Origin: Candidatus Nitrosopelagicus sp.
GTDB lineage: Archaea > Thermoproteota > Nitrososphaeria > Nitrososphaerales > Nitrosopumilaceae
Direction of reading: 5' to 3'
Length of the DNA: 64,000 nucleotides
Assembly: GCA_028343435.1 (NCBI GenBank)
Contig: JAOLYM010000002.1
Span: 30,674 to 94,673 of the forward strand
Numbering within the stretch: the stretch's first letter is position 1; every line of letters starts with the position of its first letter. A program made the translations under genes and the position numbers. The notes under the pieces were generated by a model that saw only the letters and a program-made list of their open reading frames with translations, did not search any database and was not told the origin of the DNA. Positions 45,913 through 55,838 of the stretch are shown here, piece after piece.

Positions 45913-47609
45913 TTATCTCCTAAAAATTCCTTGAAGGAACTTGGAAAAATTATATCATGATAGGCATGTGGTACCATTTTTCTATTCATTAAAAGTAATT
46001 CATGTGCTGCAGAATCAAGAACATATGTGTCAGCCCAGTCACCATAATCTCTAATTGATCTACCAAATCCTTGTAGTAATTTCATAATTGCTTGTGCTTT
46101 ATACCATAGCGGATATTTTTGCATCTTTATTTTAGTTCTAGTCTCTGATAGCATTGGATAAGGTGCTTTTGCAACAATTTGAAATCTTGATAGGTCTTCT
46201 TTTAGATCAACTCCTTCCCATAATGAAGATGAAAGCAAAACTCCATTTTCACTTTCTGCATGTTCTTGTACAACTTGATCTTGGGTTTTACCATCTGGAT
46301 TAAAGCTGTGACAAATTCTAATCCGTTTTTTATTTACTTCTGAAAGATTTTGTAAAATTTCAAAGCATCTTGATTTTGATGATGTCAAAACTAATCCCTT
46401 CTTATCAGAATACTTAGTCATTATCTCATCAATTTTCTTTATTACTAGTAATTCGTCATCTCGTGTTGAATTGTAACTTAATCTTTTAACATCTGTAAAC
46501 TCTACTTTTCTATTTTCAATTGGAAATGGTGAGACTTGTGTATCAACAATTTCTACAATGCCTGGATCAAATCCTGTATTTTCACAAAAACTTTCTTTGT
46601 CTATTGTAGCAGACATAAAAATTTGAACCGGATGTTCAAAAAACGTGCTAACATATTTTGATATATCAAGTGGTTTTACAGATAGTGATCTAAATTTTCC
46701 ACCTTCATCAAAATATGGTTTGTTTAAGATAAAATTTTGTTTATTTGAATAAATTTCAGAACGTGCCTCGGCATATTTTTTATATTTATTTTCTAATGTT
46801 TGGACAACTTCATAATCTGGATTTTGGGCAAAAGCACTACTGTCTTCTAAATTACTAATTTGTCTTGCATAAGATTCAGATAAACCATCTGATAATTTCA
46901 TTACATCCTCGATATTTTCTAAATCATAACTTTCTACATCAATTTTACATTCGTTCAAATTTCTTTCATAAATATCGATTCCAACAAATTGAATTATTTG
47001 ATCTTCAATTCTATGTGCTTCGTCAAATATTGCAACTTTTTTATTTAGATATTGAGCGTATTTTTCTTTTTGATACTTCATCATTTGAAAGTAAGAGGCA
47101 TAATTCCATATGGAATGTGAAGAAATCAAACTTTGGTATTTTTGTAAATAGTATAAACAGTCATCTGGTTTTCTTTTCCCTTCTGCAACTTCAGTAAGTT
47201 TTGGTTTGTATTTACATTCTTTTTTTGTTTTTTTATCAAAACACGTACCCATGTCACAGGTCCATTTGTTTTGTATAGCAAAATCTGTCTCTGTCAAATC
47301 TATTCCATGTTTTTCCATCATTTTATGACATGCAAAATTTGGCATTCCCTTGTTTGGTTTAAACCACGGCATATCCTTGGTATATTGATCCTGCAAATGC
47401 TTTGATGCTGTTACAACAAATGAACTGCCAAAATATCCTGCAACACTTGCAGCAATGAGTGATTTACCAATTCCTGTTGGGGCTGAAAGTAAGACAACTC
47501 GAACACCTGAATCTATTTTTTCTTGAATTTCTTCTATTAATTTTTCTTGAAGTGGTCTTGGAGAAAACTCCTTTGGGAATGATTTGAGAATTGTACTTTG
47601 TGAAGACAT
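45909..47609 (-). CDS. XPD/DinG-family DNA helicase
   Basis: 566 residues. Walker A SAPTGIGKS at 42-50, DEAH near 197, and SSSLWEGVDLK plus QGFGRSIRDYGD for motifs V and VI. Cysteines 94, 118, 123, 132 and 151 lie between motifs I and II, matching the iron-sulfur domain of XPD. 5'-3' helicase in repair. Convergent with the thermonuclease gene (four-base overlap). Confidence 0.9.
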   Translation of the reverse strand: MSSQSTILKSFPKEFSPRPLQEKLIEEIQEKIDSGVRVVLLSAPTGIGKSLIAASVAGYFGSSFVVTASKHLQDQYTKDMPWFKPNKGMPNFACHKMMEKHGIDLTETDFAIQNKWTCDMGTCFDKKTKKECKYKPKLTEVAEGKRKPDDCLYYLQKYQSLISSHSIWNYASYFQMMKYQKEKYAQYLNKKVAIFDEAHRIEDQIIQFVGIDIYERNLNECKIDVESYDLENIEDVMKLSDGLSESYARQISNLEDSSAFAQNPDYEVVQTLENKYKKYAEARSEIYSNKQNFILNKPYFDEGGKFRSLSVKPLDISKYVSTFFEHPVQIFMSATIDKESFCENTGFDPGIVEIVDTQVSPFPIENRKVEFTDVKRLSYNSTRDDELLVIKKIDEIMTKYSDKKGLVLTSSKSRCFEILQNLSEVNKKRIRICHSFNPDGKTQDQVVQEHAESENGVLLSSSLWEGVDLKEDLSRFQIVAKAPYPMLSETRTKIKMQKYPLWYKAQAIMKLLQGFGRSIRDYGDWADTYVLDSAAHELLLMNRKMVPHAYHDIIFPSSFKEFLGDN

Positions 47610-47689
47610 CTTATAAAAAAAATTTCTAAACTACTAAAGTTAAATCTATTTCAGCTATCTTGATTAACCGTTTGTAAATAATACTGACT

Positions 47690-47989
47690 GTGATTACAGA
47701 TACATCAATCCTAAAATCATTAAATGACTATATTTCAAGAAGAATTCAAGAAATACCTTTAGAAATCAAAGAAACATTTCTAGAAACAAAAAAAGTTTGG
47801 AAATGTGAAAATGAACTTGATTTTCTTTATGGATACTATGTGGGAAAAATTGAGGAGGCCACATTACATTATTTGTTAAAAGCTACTAGAGCATCAGCTG
47901 GTGGTTATGTAGATACATTTGAGATTCGAGGTATAATTGAAGAGCATCGAGATGCGTTACAAAATGCAATAAAGAAAGCATTGAATTAA
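47690..47989 (+). CDS. Hypothetical helical protein
   Basis: 99 residues from a GTG at 47690. Helical, with an aromatic patch (LDFLYGYYVGKIEEA); no motif recognised. Start uncertain. Confidence 0.6.
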   Translation: MITDTSILKSLNDYISRRIQEIPLEIKETFLETKKVWKCENELDFLYGYYVGKIEEATLHYLLKATRASAGGYVDTFEIRGIIEEHRDALQNAIKKALN

Positions 47990-48003
47990 GTTAAAATAAT
48001 AAT

Positions 48004-48165
48004 TTAATCATATTTTCCACTGCCAAGTCTTTTCTTTACTTTTTGTGGTTTTGAATGTGCTTTAATCATATGTCTCATTGTTCTTTCAGGATTAGAAAAT
48101 TCCATCTTACATATTTTACATACTAAATCGGTCGTAGTTTTAGATTTTTTTTTGAATAAATCCAA
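48004..48165 (-). CDS. Small C2H2 zinc-finger protein
   Basis: 53 residues from a TTG at 48165. CKIC followed by 12 residues and H-x4-H (RHMIKAH) gives a classic C-x2-C-x12-H-x4-H finger, flanked by basic KKK segments. Likely nucleic-acid binding. Single-finger proteins of this size are common in archaea. Confidence 0.65.
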   Translation of the reverse strand: MDLFKKKSKTTTDLVCKICKMEFSNPERTMRHMIKAHSKPQKVKKRLGSGKYD

Positions 48166-48272
48166 TTAATGAAGATAGAATTGAAGTGTATATAATGTTT
48201 AGAAATTGATATCAGTTTATTTTTTTGAATCAAGCGATTATGCTAAATTATCATACATTTCTAGATTAGTTA

Positions 48273-49283
48273 TTGTCTGAAATAGAAACCATTCAACTTA
48301 CACCTGATTTTTCAATTTGTAGAATCCTAAATGGAATGTGGCAAGTAGCTGGTGGACATGGCCAAATTAATCATGATTCAGCTATATCACAAATGTTAGA
48401 GTATAATGAAAATGGATTCAATACTTGGGACATGGCAGATATCTATGGACCTGCTGAATCATTTTATGGTGATTTTAGAAATGAATTAGAAAAAAAGAAA
48501 GGAAAAAATGAACTAGAAAAAGTTCAAGGCTTTACAAAATTTGTTCCTAACCCTGGACCAATGACAGGATCTATTGTAGAACATTACATAGATCAATCTA
48601 TGAAAAAGATGAATGTAGATGTAATTGATGTGATTCAGTTTCATTGGTGGGATTATAATGATGCAAGTTACATTGATGCATTACACCAATTGACAAAACT
48701 TCGTGATGATGGTAAAATATCTCATCTTGCATTGACTAATTTTGATACAGAACGAATGCAAATAATGAATGATAATGGAATAGAATTAATCTCAAATCAA
48801 GTTCAATATTCAATAATTGATCAACGTCCAGATGTAAAAATGGCATCATTTTGTAAAAATCATAATATAAAATTATTAGCATATGGAACTTTACTAGGTG
48901 GATTACTCACCGAAAAATACCTTGCTACATCAGAACCAACACAATCAGATCTTGACACATTTAGCCTTCAAAAATATATGAATATGATTAATGCATGGGG
49001 TGGTTGGAAATTATTTCAAGAATTACTTGTTGTATTAGACGAGATTGCAAAAAAGTATAATGTAAAAATTGCAAATGTTGCAACACGTTTTGTTTTAGAT
49101 AGACCTGTAGTCGCTGGCACCATAATTGGTTCAAGATTAGGCTTATCTGATCATATTGGACAAAACACCAAAACATTTTCACTACAATTACAAAATGATG
49201 ACTATGAAAAGATAAAATCTGTTACATCAAAGGCAAATGATCTTTTTACATCAATTGGTGATTGTGGTGGAGAATATAGATAA
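48273..49283 (+). CDS. Aldo/keto reductase
   Basis: 336 residues, TTG start with GCTAAATTATC at 48242-48252 as TATA-like box. WDMADIYG (Asp and Tyr), TKFVP (Lys) and QFHWWD (His) supply the catalytic tetrad; the C-terminal NADP-binding segment reads VVAGTIIGSRLG. Substrate unknown. Confidence 0.9.
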   Translation: MSEIETIQLTPDFSICRILNGMWQVAGGHGQINHDSAISQMLEYNENGFNTWDMADIYGPAESFYGDFRNELEKKKGKNELEKVQGFTKFVPNPGPMTGSIVEHYIDQSMKKMNVDVIDVIQFHWWDYNDASYIDALHQLTKLRDDGKISHLALTNFDTERMQIMNDNGIELISNQVQYSIIDQRPDVKMASFCKNHNIKLLAYGTLLGGLLTEKYLATSEPTQSDLDTFSLQKYMNMINAWGGWKLFQELLVVLDEIAKKYNVKIANVATRFVLDRPVVAGTIIGSRLGLSDHIGQNTKTFSLQLQNDDYEKIKSVTSKANDLFTSIGDCGGEYR

Positions 49284-49285
49284 TG

Positions 49286-49438
49286 TTATTCTTTATTGGC
49301 AATTCTATATCTTAGATATTTATCATCTGGAGAAAATTTTGCAGGATGAACGCTTTTAGTAGTTTGATCACATTTTTTACATATTTCTTTTAGCGTATAT
49401 TCTCCACATTCAGCACATTTTCTTAATTGAAAACGCAT
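49286..49438 (-). CDS. nop10: H/ACA RNP protein Nop10
   Basis: 50 residues, ATG at 49438. MRFQLRKCAECGEYTLKEIC followed by KKC and HPAKFSPDD matches archaeal Nop10, a zinc-ribbon protein of pseudouridylation complexes. Its ATG shares one base with the stop of the aIF2-alpha gene (TAATG), the usual archaeal gene order. It is the partner for H/ACA RNAs such as the candidate at 11260. Confidence 0.92.
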   Translation of the reverse strand: MRFQLRKCAECGEYTLKEICKKCDQTTKSVHPAKFSPDDKYLRYRIANKE

Positions 49439-50238
49439 TATCCTTCACCAATTTTTATCGATTCTTCTCGTGTAAAAATATAAACTCCGTTTTGCTTTTT
49501 CACACTTTTCTCAATTTTTTCTAAAATCGGCTTTAATGATTTTTCAGCAGTTTTAAAATCTTGAGAAACTAAACTTAATCTGTATTTTGGTGCGCCCAAA
49601 TATGTTATCTCTATTTTTGCATCTTCAACATTTTCTGCATCTTTTAATGTTTTTTTGATTAGTTCAACTCCGTTAGATTGATTATTTGAAATTTCTAAAA
49701 TTCCTCTTAACTCTACTGATGGAAGTTTCATTTTTGAACAAATATCTTCAATAGTTGTCACTACTTTCTTCTGCAGTTTCAAATCTTCTATCTCGGCACT
49801 ACCTTTGATTGCAATATTCAACATTGCATCGTAAACTGAATCATATTTTGATACAAATTTATCTTCTAAATCTTCAATTTGTTTTGTAGTTAATTCTGAT
49901 TTCTCTTGAATATTTTTTAAAATTCCCTGTTCTTTTTCAAATCTTTTAACATCAAGAAGTTTCTTTTTTCTTTGATCTTTTGAAATCTGTTTTAATGATA
50001 GATCAATTTCTTTTCTACCACTTTCGACTTTTTTTACTAGTAATACTTTCTTTTCTCCTTCTCTCACATACTTGTTTACTTTACGTACCCACCCTGGAGC
50101 AATTTCTGAAACATGTAAAAATCCTTGAATTTTGTTATATTCATCTAATGTGACGTAAGCACCATGGTCACTAATTTTTGTTACCGTTGCAATTACAATC
50201 TCACCAGTTTCTGGTAATTCTTGTGTATCTGATACCAT
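49438..50238 (-). CDS. eif2a: Translation initiation factor aIF2 alpha subunit
   Basis: 266 residues. N-terminal S1 domain (about 10-85: EIVIATVTKISDHGAYVTLDEY, GFLHVSEI), a central helical domain and a C-terminal alpha/beta domain. Part of the aIF2 trimer that delivers initiator tRNA. Cotranscribed with nop10. Confidence 0.94.
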   Translation of the reverse strand: MVSDTQELPETGEIVIATVTKISDHGAYVTLDEYNKIQGFLHVSEIAPGWVRKVNKYVREGEKKVLLVKKVESGRKEIDLSLKQISKDQRKKKLLDVKRFEKEQGILKNIQEKSELTTKQIEDLEDKFVSKYDSVYDAMLNIAIKGSAEIEDLKLQKKVVTTIEDICSKMKLPSVELRGILEISNNQSNGVELIKKTLKDAENVEDAKIEITYLGAPKYRLSLVSQDFKTAEKSLKPILEKIEKSVKKQNGVYIFTREESIKIGEG

Positions 50239-50264
50239 TTCTAATTTTTCTCTATCTGCTAAGG

Positions 50265-50798
50265 TTAAAAATCAATTCCTTTCTTTGCCTTTATTCCAGA
50301 TTTGAATGGATGTTTGATCTCTTTCATCTCTGTAACTAAATCTGCTAATTCTACAATCTCTTCTTTTACATCTCTTCCTGTTAAAACAAGATCCAAATTG
50401 GAAGGTTTTTCTTTAATTAATTTTATAATTTCTTGAACATCTATCAAACCTAAATTGATTGCATAGTTTACTTCGTCAAGTATAACTACATTATAATTTC
50501 CTGAATTAATTTTCTCTCTACAAATTCTCAATGCTTCTGCAGCGTATTTTTCATGCTCTTCTCTAGGGCTATTGTCGTCTAGTATTCCAACAAATCCTTT
50601 TCCTATTGCAATTAATTCGAAATTTGGTTCTAATTTCTTTGAAGAATCCATTTCTCCATAATGCCATGATCCTTTGATGAATTGTAACATACACACTTTG
50701 TGGTCATAACCAACTGCCCTTATTGCCAGACCTAATGCCGCGGTGGTTTTACCTTTTCCATTTCCTGTATAAACAATAACTAATCCATCTTTACTCAT
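50265..50798 (-). CDS. cobO: Cob(I)yrinic acid a,c-diamide adenosyltransferase
   Basis: 177 residues. P-loop YTGNGKGKTTAA at 10-21, VILDEVNYA near 107 and TGRD near 138 are typical of the BtuR/CobO family. Adds the adenosyl ligand in B12 synthesis. Divergent from cbiA. Confidence 0.93.
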   Translation of the reverse strand: MSKDGLVIVYTGNGKGKTTAALGLAIRAVGYDHKVCMLQFIKGSWHYGEMDSSKKLEPNFELIAIGKGFVGILDDNSPREEHEKYAAEALRICREKINSGNYNVVILDEVNYAINLGLIDVQEIIKLIKEKPSNLDLVLTGRDVKEEIVELADLVTEMKEIKHPFKSGIKAKKGIDF

Positions 50799-50883
50799 AT
50801 CTACACAAGAAAATCATCTAGTAAAAACATTGTAAATATTCAATTAAATCCATTTAAATAAAAAACAACATTAACAAAAGAAA

Positions 50884-52227
50884 TTGAGAGTTCCAAGATT
50901 AGTAATTGCAGGTTCCACTAGTGGCGTTGGAAAAACATCCATCACTAGTGCAATAATTTACGGTTTAAAAAAAAGAGGTTTTTCAGTACAACCATTCAAA
51001 GTTGGACCTGATTACATTGATCCAAGTTACCTGAGTTCTATTTCAAAAAATGAAACTAAAAATCTAGATGTTTGGTTAATGGGGAAACAAGAATTAATTG
51101 AAAGTTTTACAAGAAATTCAAAATCAGATATCTCGATTATTGAAGGTGTAATGGGTTATTATGACGGTTTTGGCGGGAAATCAAATCTTGCAAGTACACA
51201 TCATGTTGCAACATTGCTTGAATCACCTGTAATTTTAATTCTTGATGCAAGTAAAACTTCTCGTTCAATTGCTGCAACTGCATTAGGATTTACAAAATTT
51301 CATAAAAATTCAAGAATATCGGGAATTATCTTAAATAAAATTGGAAGTAAAAAACATGAAGATCTTTGCCGGGCTGCATTATTAAATTTAAAAATTCCAA
51401 TAATCGGTGTCATTCCAAAAAACCCCTCATCTAATTTAGAATCAAGACATTTAGGATTAATTCCTGTACGTGAACAAAAAGATCTTCATAATAAAATTAG
51501 ACAAATCTCAAAAGAGATTTCAGATTATCTTGATTTTAATTTAATTGAAAAAATTTGTAAAACAGCATCCTCTTTAAATAAAATTAAACCTGTAAAAACC
51601 ACAAAATCAAAAATCTCAGTTGCTATTGCTCTTGATAATTCATTTAATTTCTATTATCATGATAATATTGAAGCATTAAGACGTGAAGGTGCAAAAATAA
51701 AATTTTTTAGTCCAATTAATGACAAAAAAGTACCAAATTGTGATTTAATTTATCTTGGTGGTGGTTTTCCTGAAATTTTGGCTTCATCACTAGCAAAAAA
51801 CTCGTCAATGAAGAAATCTATAAAGAGTAATGCTGAAAACGGAACATCAATTTATGCTGAATGTGGCGGACTCATGTATCTTACGAACTCAATTACTTAT
51901 GGAAAGAAAAAATCAAAAATGGTTGGTCTATTTGATGTAGATACTATAATGACAAAAAAAATGACATTAAATTATACTGAGGGAAAAATTAATTCAAATT
52001 GTATTTTATCCAAACCACGTAATTTTCGTGCACATGAATTTCACTATTCAAAAATAATTAATGTACCAAAAGATTCAAAATTTCTTTATGATTTAAAAAT
52101 TGGTGAAGGAATTTTATCACATAAAGATGCAATAACTGAATATAACACAATAGCATCATACTGTCATCTTTATTTTGATAGTGCAAAATTTGCTTCAAAT
52201 TTAATTAAAAATACTTTAAAAATTTAG
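50884..52227 (+). CDS. cbiA: Cobyrinic acid a,c-diamide synthase
   Basis: 447 residues, TTG start with TTTAAATA at 50853-50860. IAGSTSGVGKTS near 9-20 and FKVGPDYIDPSYL mark the ATP-dependent domain; YAECGGLMYL near 325 is the amidotransferase cysteine loop. Amidates cobyrinate a and c side chains. With cobO it forms a second cobalamin site in the window. Confidence 0.94.
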   Translation: MRVPRLVIAGSTSGVGKTSITSAIIYGLKKRGFSVQPFKVGPDYIDPSYLSSISKNETKNLDVWLMGKQELIESFTRNSKSDISIIEGVMGYYDGFGGKSNLASTHHVATLLESPVILILDASKTSRSIAATALGFTKFHKNSRISGIILNKIGSKKHEDLCRAALLNLKIPIIGVIPKNPSSNLESRHLGLIPVREQKDLHNKIRQISKEISDYLDFNLIEKICKTASSLNKIKPVKTTKSKISVAIALDNSFNFYYHDNIEALRREGAKIKFFSPINDKKVPNCDLIYLGGGFPEILASSLAKNSSMKKSIKSNAENGTSIYAECGGLMYLTNSITYGKKKSKMVGLFDVDTIMTKKMTLNYTEGKINSNCILSKPRNFRAHEFHYSKIINVPKDSKFLYDLKIGEGILSHKDAITEYNTIASYCHLYFDSAKFASNLIKNTLKI

Positions 52228-52261
52228 AAATCCTTATCTAAAATTACGATAATTAATCTTG

Positions 52262-52687
52262 ATGGGATTAACCAAAGCAGACGCAAAAGCTCTAGTAAAT
52301 GAAGGAGTTCTCTCAGCAGATTACGATGAACATAAAGAGGCTATAGAATTTTATGACAAGGCTCTAAAAATTATAGAAACTTCTGAAACTTATCTAAACA
52401 AAGGAATTTCACTAGTAGAGTTAGAAAAGTATGAAGATGCTGTAACATGTTATGATAAGGCAGCAACCATTGATGGTAATGATTCTCTTATCTGGTATAA
52501 CCGAGGTGTTGCATTAACACAATTAGAAAAATATGATGATGCCATTTCTAGTTATGAAAAGGCAATTGAGGTATCACCTGGTTATGCAGATGCATGGTAT
52601 AACAAGGCAGAACTTCTAAAGCACAAGGGTCAAGATGCAGAATCTGAAACTTGCTTCACAAAAGTCAAAGAACTAGAAGGAGAATAA
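52262..52687 (+). CDS. TPR-repeat protein
   Basis: 141 residues from the ATG at 52262 (a TTG at 52259 precedes it); TTATCTAAA at 52233-52241 fits a leaderless start. About three and a half tetratricopeptide repeats, each with W/Y-N-K/R-G (LIWYNRGVALTQLEKYDDA). A protein-interaction scaffold; partner unknown. Confidence 0.85.
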   Translation: MGLTKADAKALVNEGVLSADYDEHKEAIEFYDKALKIIETSETYLNKGISLVELEKYEDAVTCYDKAATIDGNDSLIWYNRGVALTQLEKYDDAISSYEKAIEVSPGYADAWYNKAELLKHKGQDAESETCFTKVKELEGE

Positions 52688-53860
52688 TCATCTTCTTCGT
52701 TTTATTACAATAGCAGCAATTATTCCTACAATAACAATTCCAACTATCGCATACATTACAGTTAGATTATCTCCTGATTCATTAGACGTAAATTTTGTAA
52801 CCTCTTCTAGCGGTGCTTCAGAGATGCGAATTATCTTATCATTGTCTCCATTTGCTGTTAGCAAATACAAAACTCCATCAGGACTAATCTGTGCGGTACG
52901 AATTCTACCAAAATCACCTTCAAACATTTTTTCTGTGCTGATTAATGAACCATCATCTGCAACATCAACTACCATCAAATGCTCTCCTCTTAACGCTCCA
53001 ACCAAAAATTTTCCTTCTAAACTAGAAATTTTATCTGAACTGTAATACACCATTCCGCTTGGTGCCCATGTTTGTTCACCGCTGTGAATGATTGGATTTA
53101 CATAACTTTCGTCAGATGAATCACCTACAACTTTTGGCCAACCATAATTTTTGCCCTTTACAATTACGTTAATCTCATCATGTCCATATCCCATTTCTCC
53201 AGATGGTCCATGTTCTGATGATACAAGTAAACCATCATCATTCCATGCAATTCCTTGTGGATTACGATGACCATAAGAAAAAATTGCACTTGAATCAAAT
53301 GGATTATCATCTGGAATTGTACCATCAGAATTAATTCTTAAAATTTTTCCTGCAAGAGATGTTAGATCTTGTGACCATCCAGGATTAACTGCATCACCTG
53401 TTGTTATGTATAATTTTTCATCAGGACCAAACGCAATTCTTCCACCGTCATGCCATGGTGCACCAGGTATGTCATCTATCACTGTCTGCACATCTATTAG
53501 TTCATCTCCTTCAACTGTAAAGCTAAAAACTTTGTTTTGAAAAAATTCCAGTTCTAAATTTGTTTGATAAATGTAAATTTTCTTATTTTCTTCAAAATTT
53601 GGATGTAAGGCAAGACCAAGCGTTCCTCCCTCATATGATCCACTCTTTGGGAATGTTTGGACTACTTTGGCCTCTCCAAAATTTTGAATTTTCCATACAC
53701 GTCCGTCTCTTTCTGAAAAGTAAATGTCTCCGTTTGGTGCAAAAACCATTTCCCATGGGTTGTTCAACCCGTCAACTACAACATCTATGTTCATCTCAGC
53801 AAATGCTGGGGTAATCAAAGAAACAAAAACAATGGCAATCAATGGCCCAAAAAGTTTCAT
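52688..53860 (-). CDS. Secreted sugar-dehydrogenase-like (GSDH) beta-propeller
   Basis: 390 residues from the ATG at 53860. Signal peptide (about 1-22), six-bladed propeller (about 25-340) with NNPWEMVFAPNG, HDGGRIAFGPD, GHRNPQGIAW and SSEHGPSG, and a C-terminal TM helix with KRRR tail (about 370-390). Matches PQQ-dependent glucose/sorbosone dehydrogenases. Cofactor use is not certain. Cell-surface, tail-anchored. Confidence 0.88.
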   Translation of the reverse strand: MKLFGPLIAIVFVSLITPAFAEMNIDVVVDGLNNPWEMVFAPNGDIYFSERDGRVWKIQNFGEAKVVQTFPKSGSYEGGTLGLALHPNFEENKKIYIYQTNLELEFFQNKVFSFTVEGDELIDVQTVIDDIPGAPWHDGGRIAFGPDEKLYITTGDAVNPGWSQDLTSLAGKILRINSDGTIPDDNPFDSSAIFSYGHRNPQGIAWNDDGLLVSSEHGPSGEMGYGHDEINVIVKGKNYGWPKVVGDSSDESYVNPIIHSGEQTWAPSGMVYYSSDKISSLEGKFLVGALRGEHLMVVDVADDGSLISTEKMFEGDFGRIRTAQISPDGVLYLLTANGDNDKIIRISEAPLEEVTKFTSNESGDNLTVMYAIVGIVIVGIIAAIVIKRRR

Positions 53861-53930
53861 GATTGAAATATGCATTTTTTGCTTAAAATGCTATGCAAAT
53901 TCACCCTCAAAAATTTTTCGTGCTTCATAA

Positions 53931-54208
53931 TTCGGCGTTCAAATGAACTTTATCTCATCACTGTTTGAGGAAGTCAGAGAGAACCTCGTCTAATCTATAA
54001 TCATCAGCAAATAATACAACACACATTGCCTATTTAGAATCATTCATTTGAAATAGAAGAAATCCTGAAAAGACAACGTTTGTCGTCTCTTCAGGCAGAG
54101 AAATTAATCTCCTGTTGGCGTGCAAACCAATAGAAGTTATCAATTTTGATTCAAACTAAAACCTTTCTAACGGATAACAATGAAATACTCTTTTGACTAA
54201 CCATAATC
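53931..54208. other. Intergenic region with a long hairpin
   Basis: No credible gene lies between the GSDH gene and the next ATG. CCTGAA (54064-54069) pairs with TTCAGG (54090-54095), enclosing a GACAA/TTGTC inner hairpin (54072-54084). The segment could be a small RNA or a regulatory element; nothing more specific can be said. Confidence 0.4.
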
Positions 54209-54502
54209 ATGGTATATGCTTGGATAATTCCAATCTCAATAGTCGCAATTTTGGGCATATCTGGTTATCTGGTATACAGATATGTGATTTTTGATATCCT
54301 GGCAAATGGTTCAATCAATAGAACCTTGAGAAGGTATAACATCAAAAAAACACAGTTTGAGATAATCAAAGAGTTTAACGAAAACAAAGGTGAAACATTA
54401 TCTGATGCAGAGATTAATCGCTTAGCTAAACATTATCGTAGAAACGAACCTGACCAATTTTTATCAATGTACGATAACTTGAGAGATAAACCTAAGAACT
54501 AA
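54209..54502 (+). CDS. Small membrane protein with cytoplasmic helical domain
   Basis: 97 residues: N-terminal TM (about 4-28), then a basic helical domain (RTLRRYNIKKTQFEIIKEF). Its last four bases overlap the convergent prohibitin gene. Family not recognised. Confidence 0.65.
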   Translation: MVYAWIIPISIVAILGISGYLVYRYVIFDILANGSINRTLRRYNIKKTQFEIIKEFNENKGETLSDAEINRLAKHYRRNEPDQFLSMYDNLRDKPKN

Positions 54503-55374
54503 GGTCTTTGGTTATTTGTTGGAATTTCAATAAATGGAGTTGCTCCATCACCGCCAGTAACTAGCGGTAGTATTCCATCCCATTTCTGAATCTTGAGCCA
54601 TTCTAGATAGTATGGGTTGTTTGCAAGTGCTTGGTTGATAATGTTAATTGCTTCTGCTTCACCTCTTGCTTCTGCAATATTTGCTTCTGCAATACCAAAT
54701 GATTGTGCTTCAAACTGTCTTGCTTCTACCTCAATTCTCACCAAATCATTTTCTGCTTTTAGTGCGCGTTGTTCTGCCTCTACTTTAGATTCAATTGCTT
54801 GTGCAAATAATACTGAGAACTGGAAATCTGTAATTGATACAATTTCAGTTGTAATGTTAAAGTCAGCAAGACGTTCAGAAATCTCATTTTGAATGTCTTG
54901 TTTTACTAGCGGTCTTTTTGTGATTAACTCTTCAGCGTTATAGTTGGCTGTTACCTGTTTTACAACCTCCTCTACAGTTGGTTGAATGATACGATTCTCA
55001 TAGTCTAAACCAACTTCTTTGTACAGATAGTTAACACGAGTTGGGTCTGGATGATAGTTTACTGTAATCTCAGTTGACACTGTCTGCAAGTCCTGTGATG
55101 CCGACGTTGTTGCTTTTGTATACTTTAGGGTACGAACCTCAAGTGGAACAACTGAATCTTGGAATGGAACTATAAAATGCAGTCCTTCCTCTAGTGGTGG
55201 GTCAACTAAATCTACGGCGTTCCAGTGAAGTAGTACGCCTCTAAATCCTGCATCTACAATTGATACTGCAGAACCGACCATAACTCCAATTATAATTAAA
55301 ACAATTAATCCTAAAACTACTCCTTTAGCCTTTCCGAAGTTTACGTTAATTGGCTGATTTTGGTATTTAGACAA
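54499..55374 (-). CDS. Prohibitin-like SPFH-domain protein
   Basis: 291 residues. TM helix at about 17-40, SPFH domain (about 42-200) with VDAGFRGVLLHWN and GLHFIVPF, then a Glu/Ala-rich coiled coil (about 195-250). Very close to eukaryotic prohibitins in layout. Likely forms membrane ring assemblies that organise proteases or membrane domains. Confidence 0.92.
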   Translation of the reverse strand: MSKYQNQPINVNFGKAKGVVLGLIVLIIIGVMVGSAVSIVDAGFRGVLLHWNAVDLVDPPLEEGLHFIVPFQDSVVPLEVRTLKYTKATTSASQDLQTVSTEITVNYHPDPTRVNYLYKEVGLDYENRIIQPTVEEVVKQVTANYNAEELITKRPLVKQDIQNEISERLADFNITTEIVSITDFQFSVLFAQAIESKVEAEQRALKAENDLVRIEVEARQFEAQSFGIAEANIAEARGEAEAINIINQALANNPYYLEWLKIQKWDGILPLVTGGDGATPFIEIPTNNQRP

Positions 55375-55466
55375 TGTATTCGATCCGCATTTACTCTAAA
55401 TATAGTATGCGAAAAAAATAGGCACATTCTCGAAATTCTTAATTTAAGTATGGAATAATGTATGGT

Positions 55467-55682
55467 ATGTTCTGTCAAAAATGTGGCATAAAAATAGCCG
55501 AACATGGTGATTATTGCTCATCGTGTAATACACCATCAAAAAAGACTCTTTCCTGGTGGAATAAGATATCATTACCAAAAAAAATTGTACTGTGTTTTGG
55601 TATAGGATTTGTCGCATTTCAGGCACTAAATTTTGTCATTGCATATTTTATGGAATTGACAGACAGCATTAGTGGCGCCTGA
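55467..55682 (+). CDS. Zinc-ribbon protein with one TM helix
   Basis: 71 residues from the ATG at 55467, giving the standard MFCQKCG start; TTAATTTAAG at 55439-55448 is a fitting box (an in-frame ATG at 55458 is the alternative). CQKC and CSSC make a zinc ribbon; a TM helix at about 40-62 follows. Function unknown. Confidence 0.7.
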   Translation: MFCQKCGIKIAEHGDYCSSCNTPSKKTLSWWNKISLPKKIVLCFGIGFVAFQALNFVIAYFMELTDSISGA

Positions 55683-55709
55683 TTTAAAACTAAAATATGG
55701 TAATTGACC

Positions 55710-55808
55710 TATTCTGATCACTGTCTTCGTCAGTCAGCGGTCTAGATTAGGCCGTTGTGGTTACGGAGATGGTGAGTAGCTTTGAAAAAGGTGAAAGCCG
55801 TTTCCATC
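55710..55808 (+). ncRNA. Candidate structured RNA
   Basis: CGGTCTA (55738-55744) pairs with TAGGCCG (55748-55754) around a three-base loop. GATGG (55768-55772) pairs with CCATC (55804-55808), enclosing GCTTT (55779-55783)/AAAGC (55794-55798). A TTTAAAAC box at 55683-55690 lies about 25 bases before the segment. The segment is also richer in G and C than the intergenic DNA around it. Class unknown. Confidence 0.4.
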
Positions 55809-55838
55809 TTTAAATTATTTAGTTTACCAGAGTAAATT

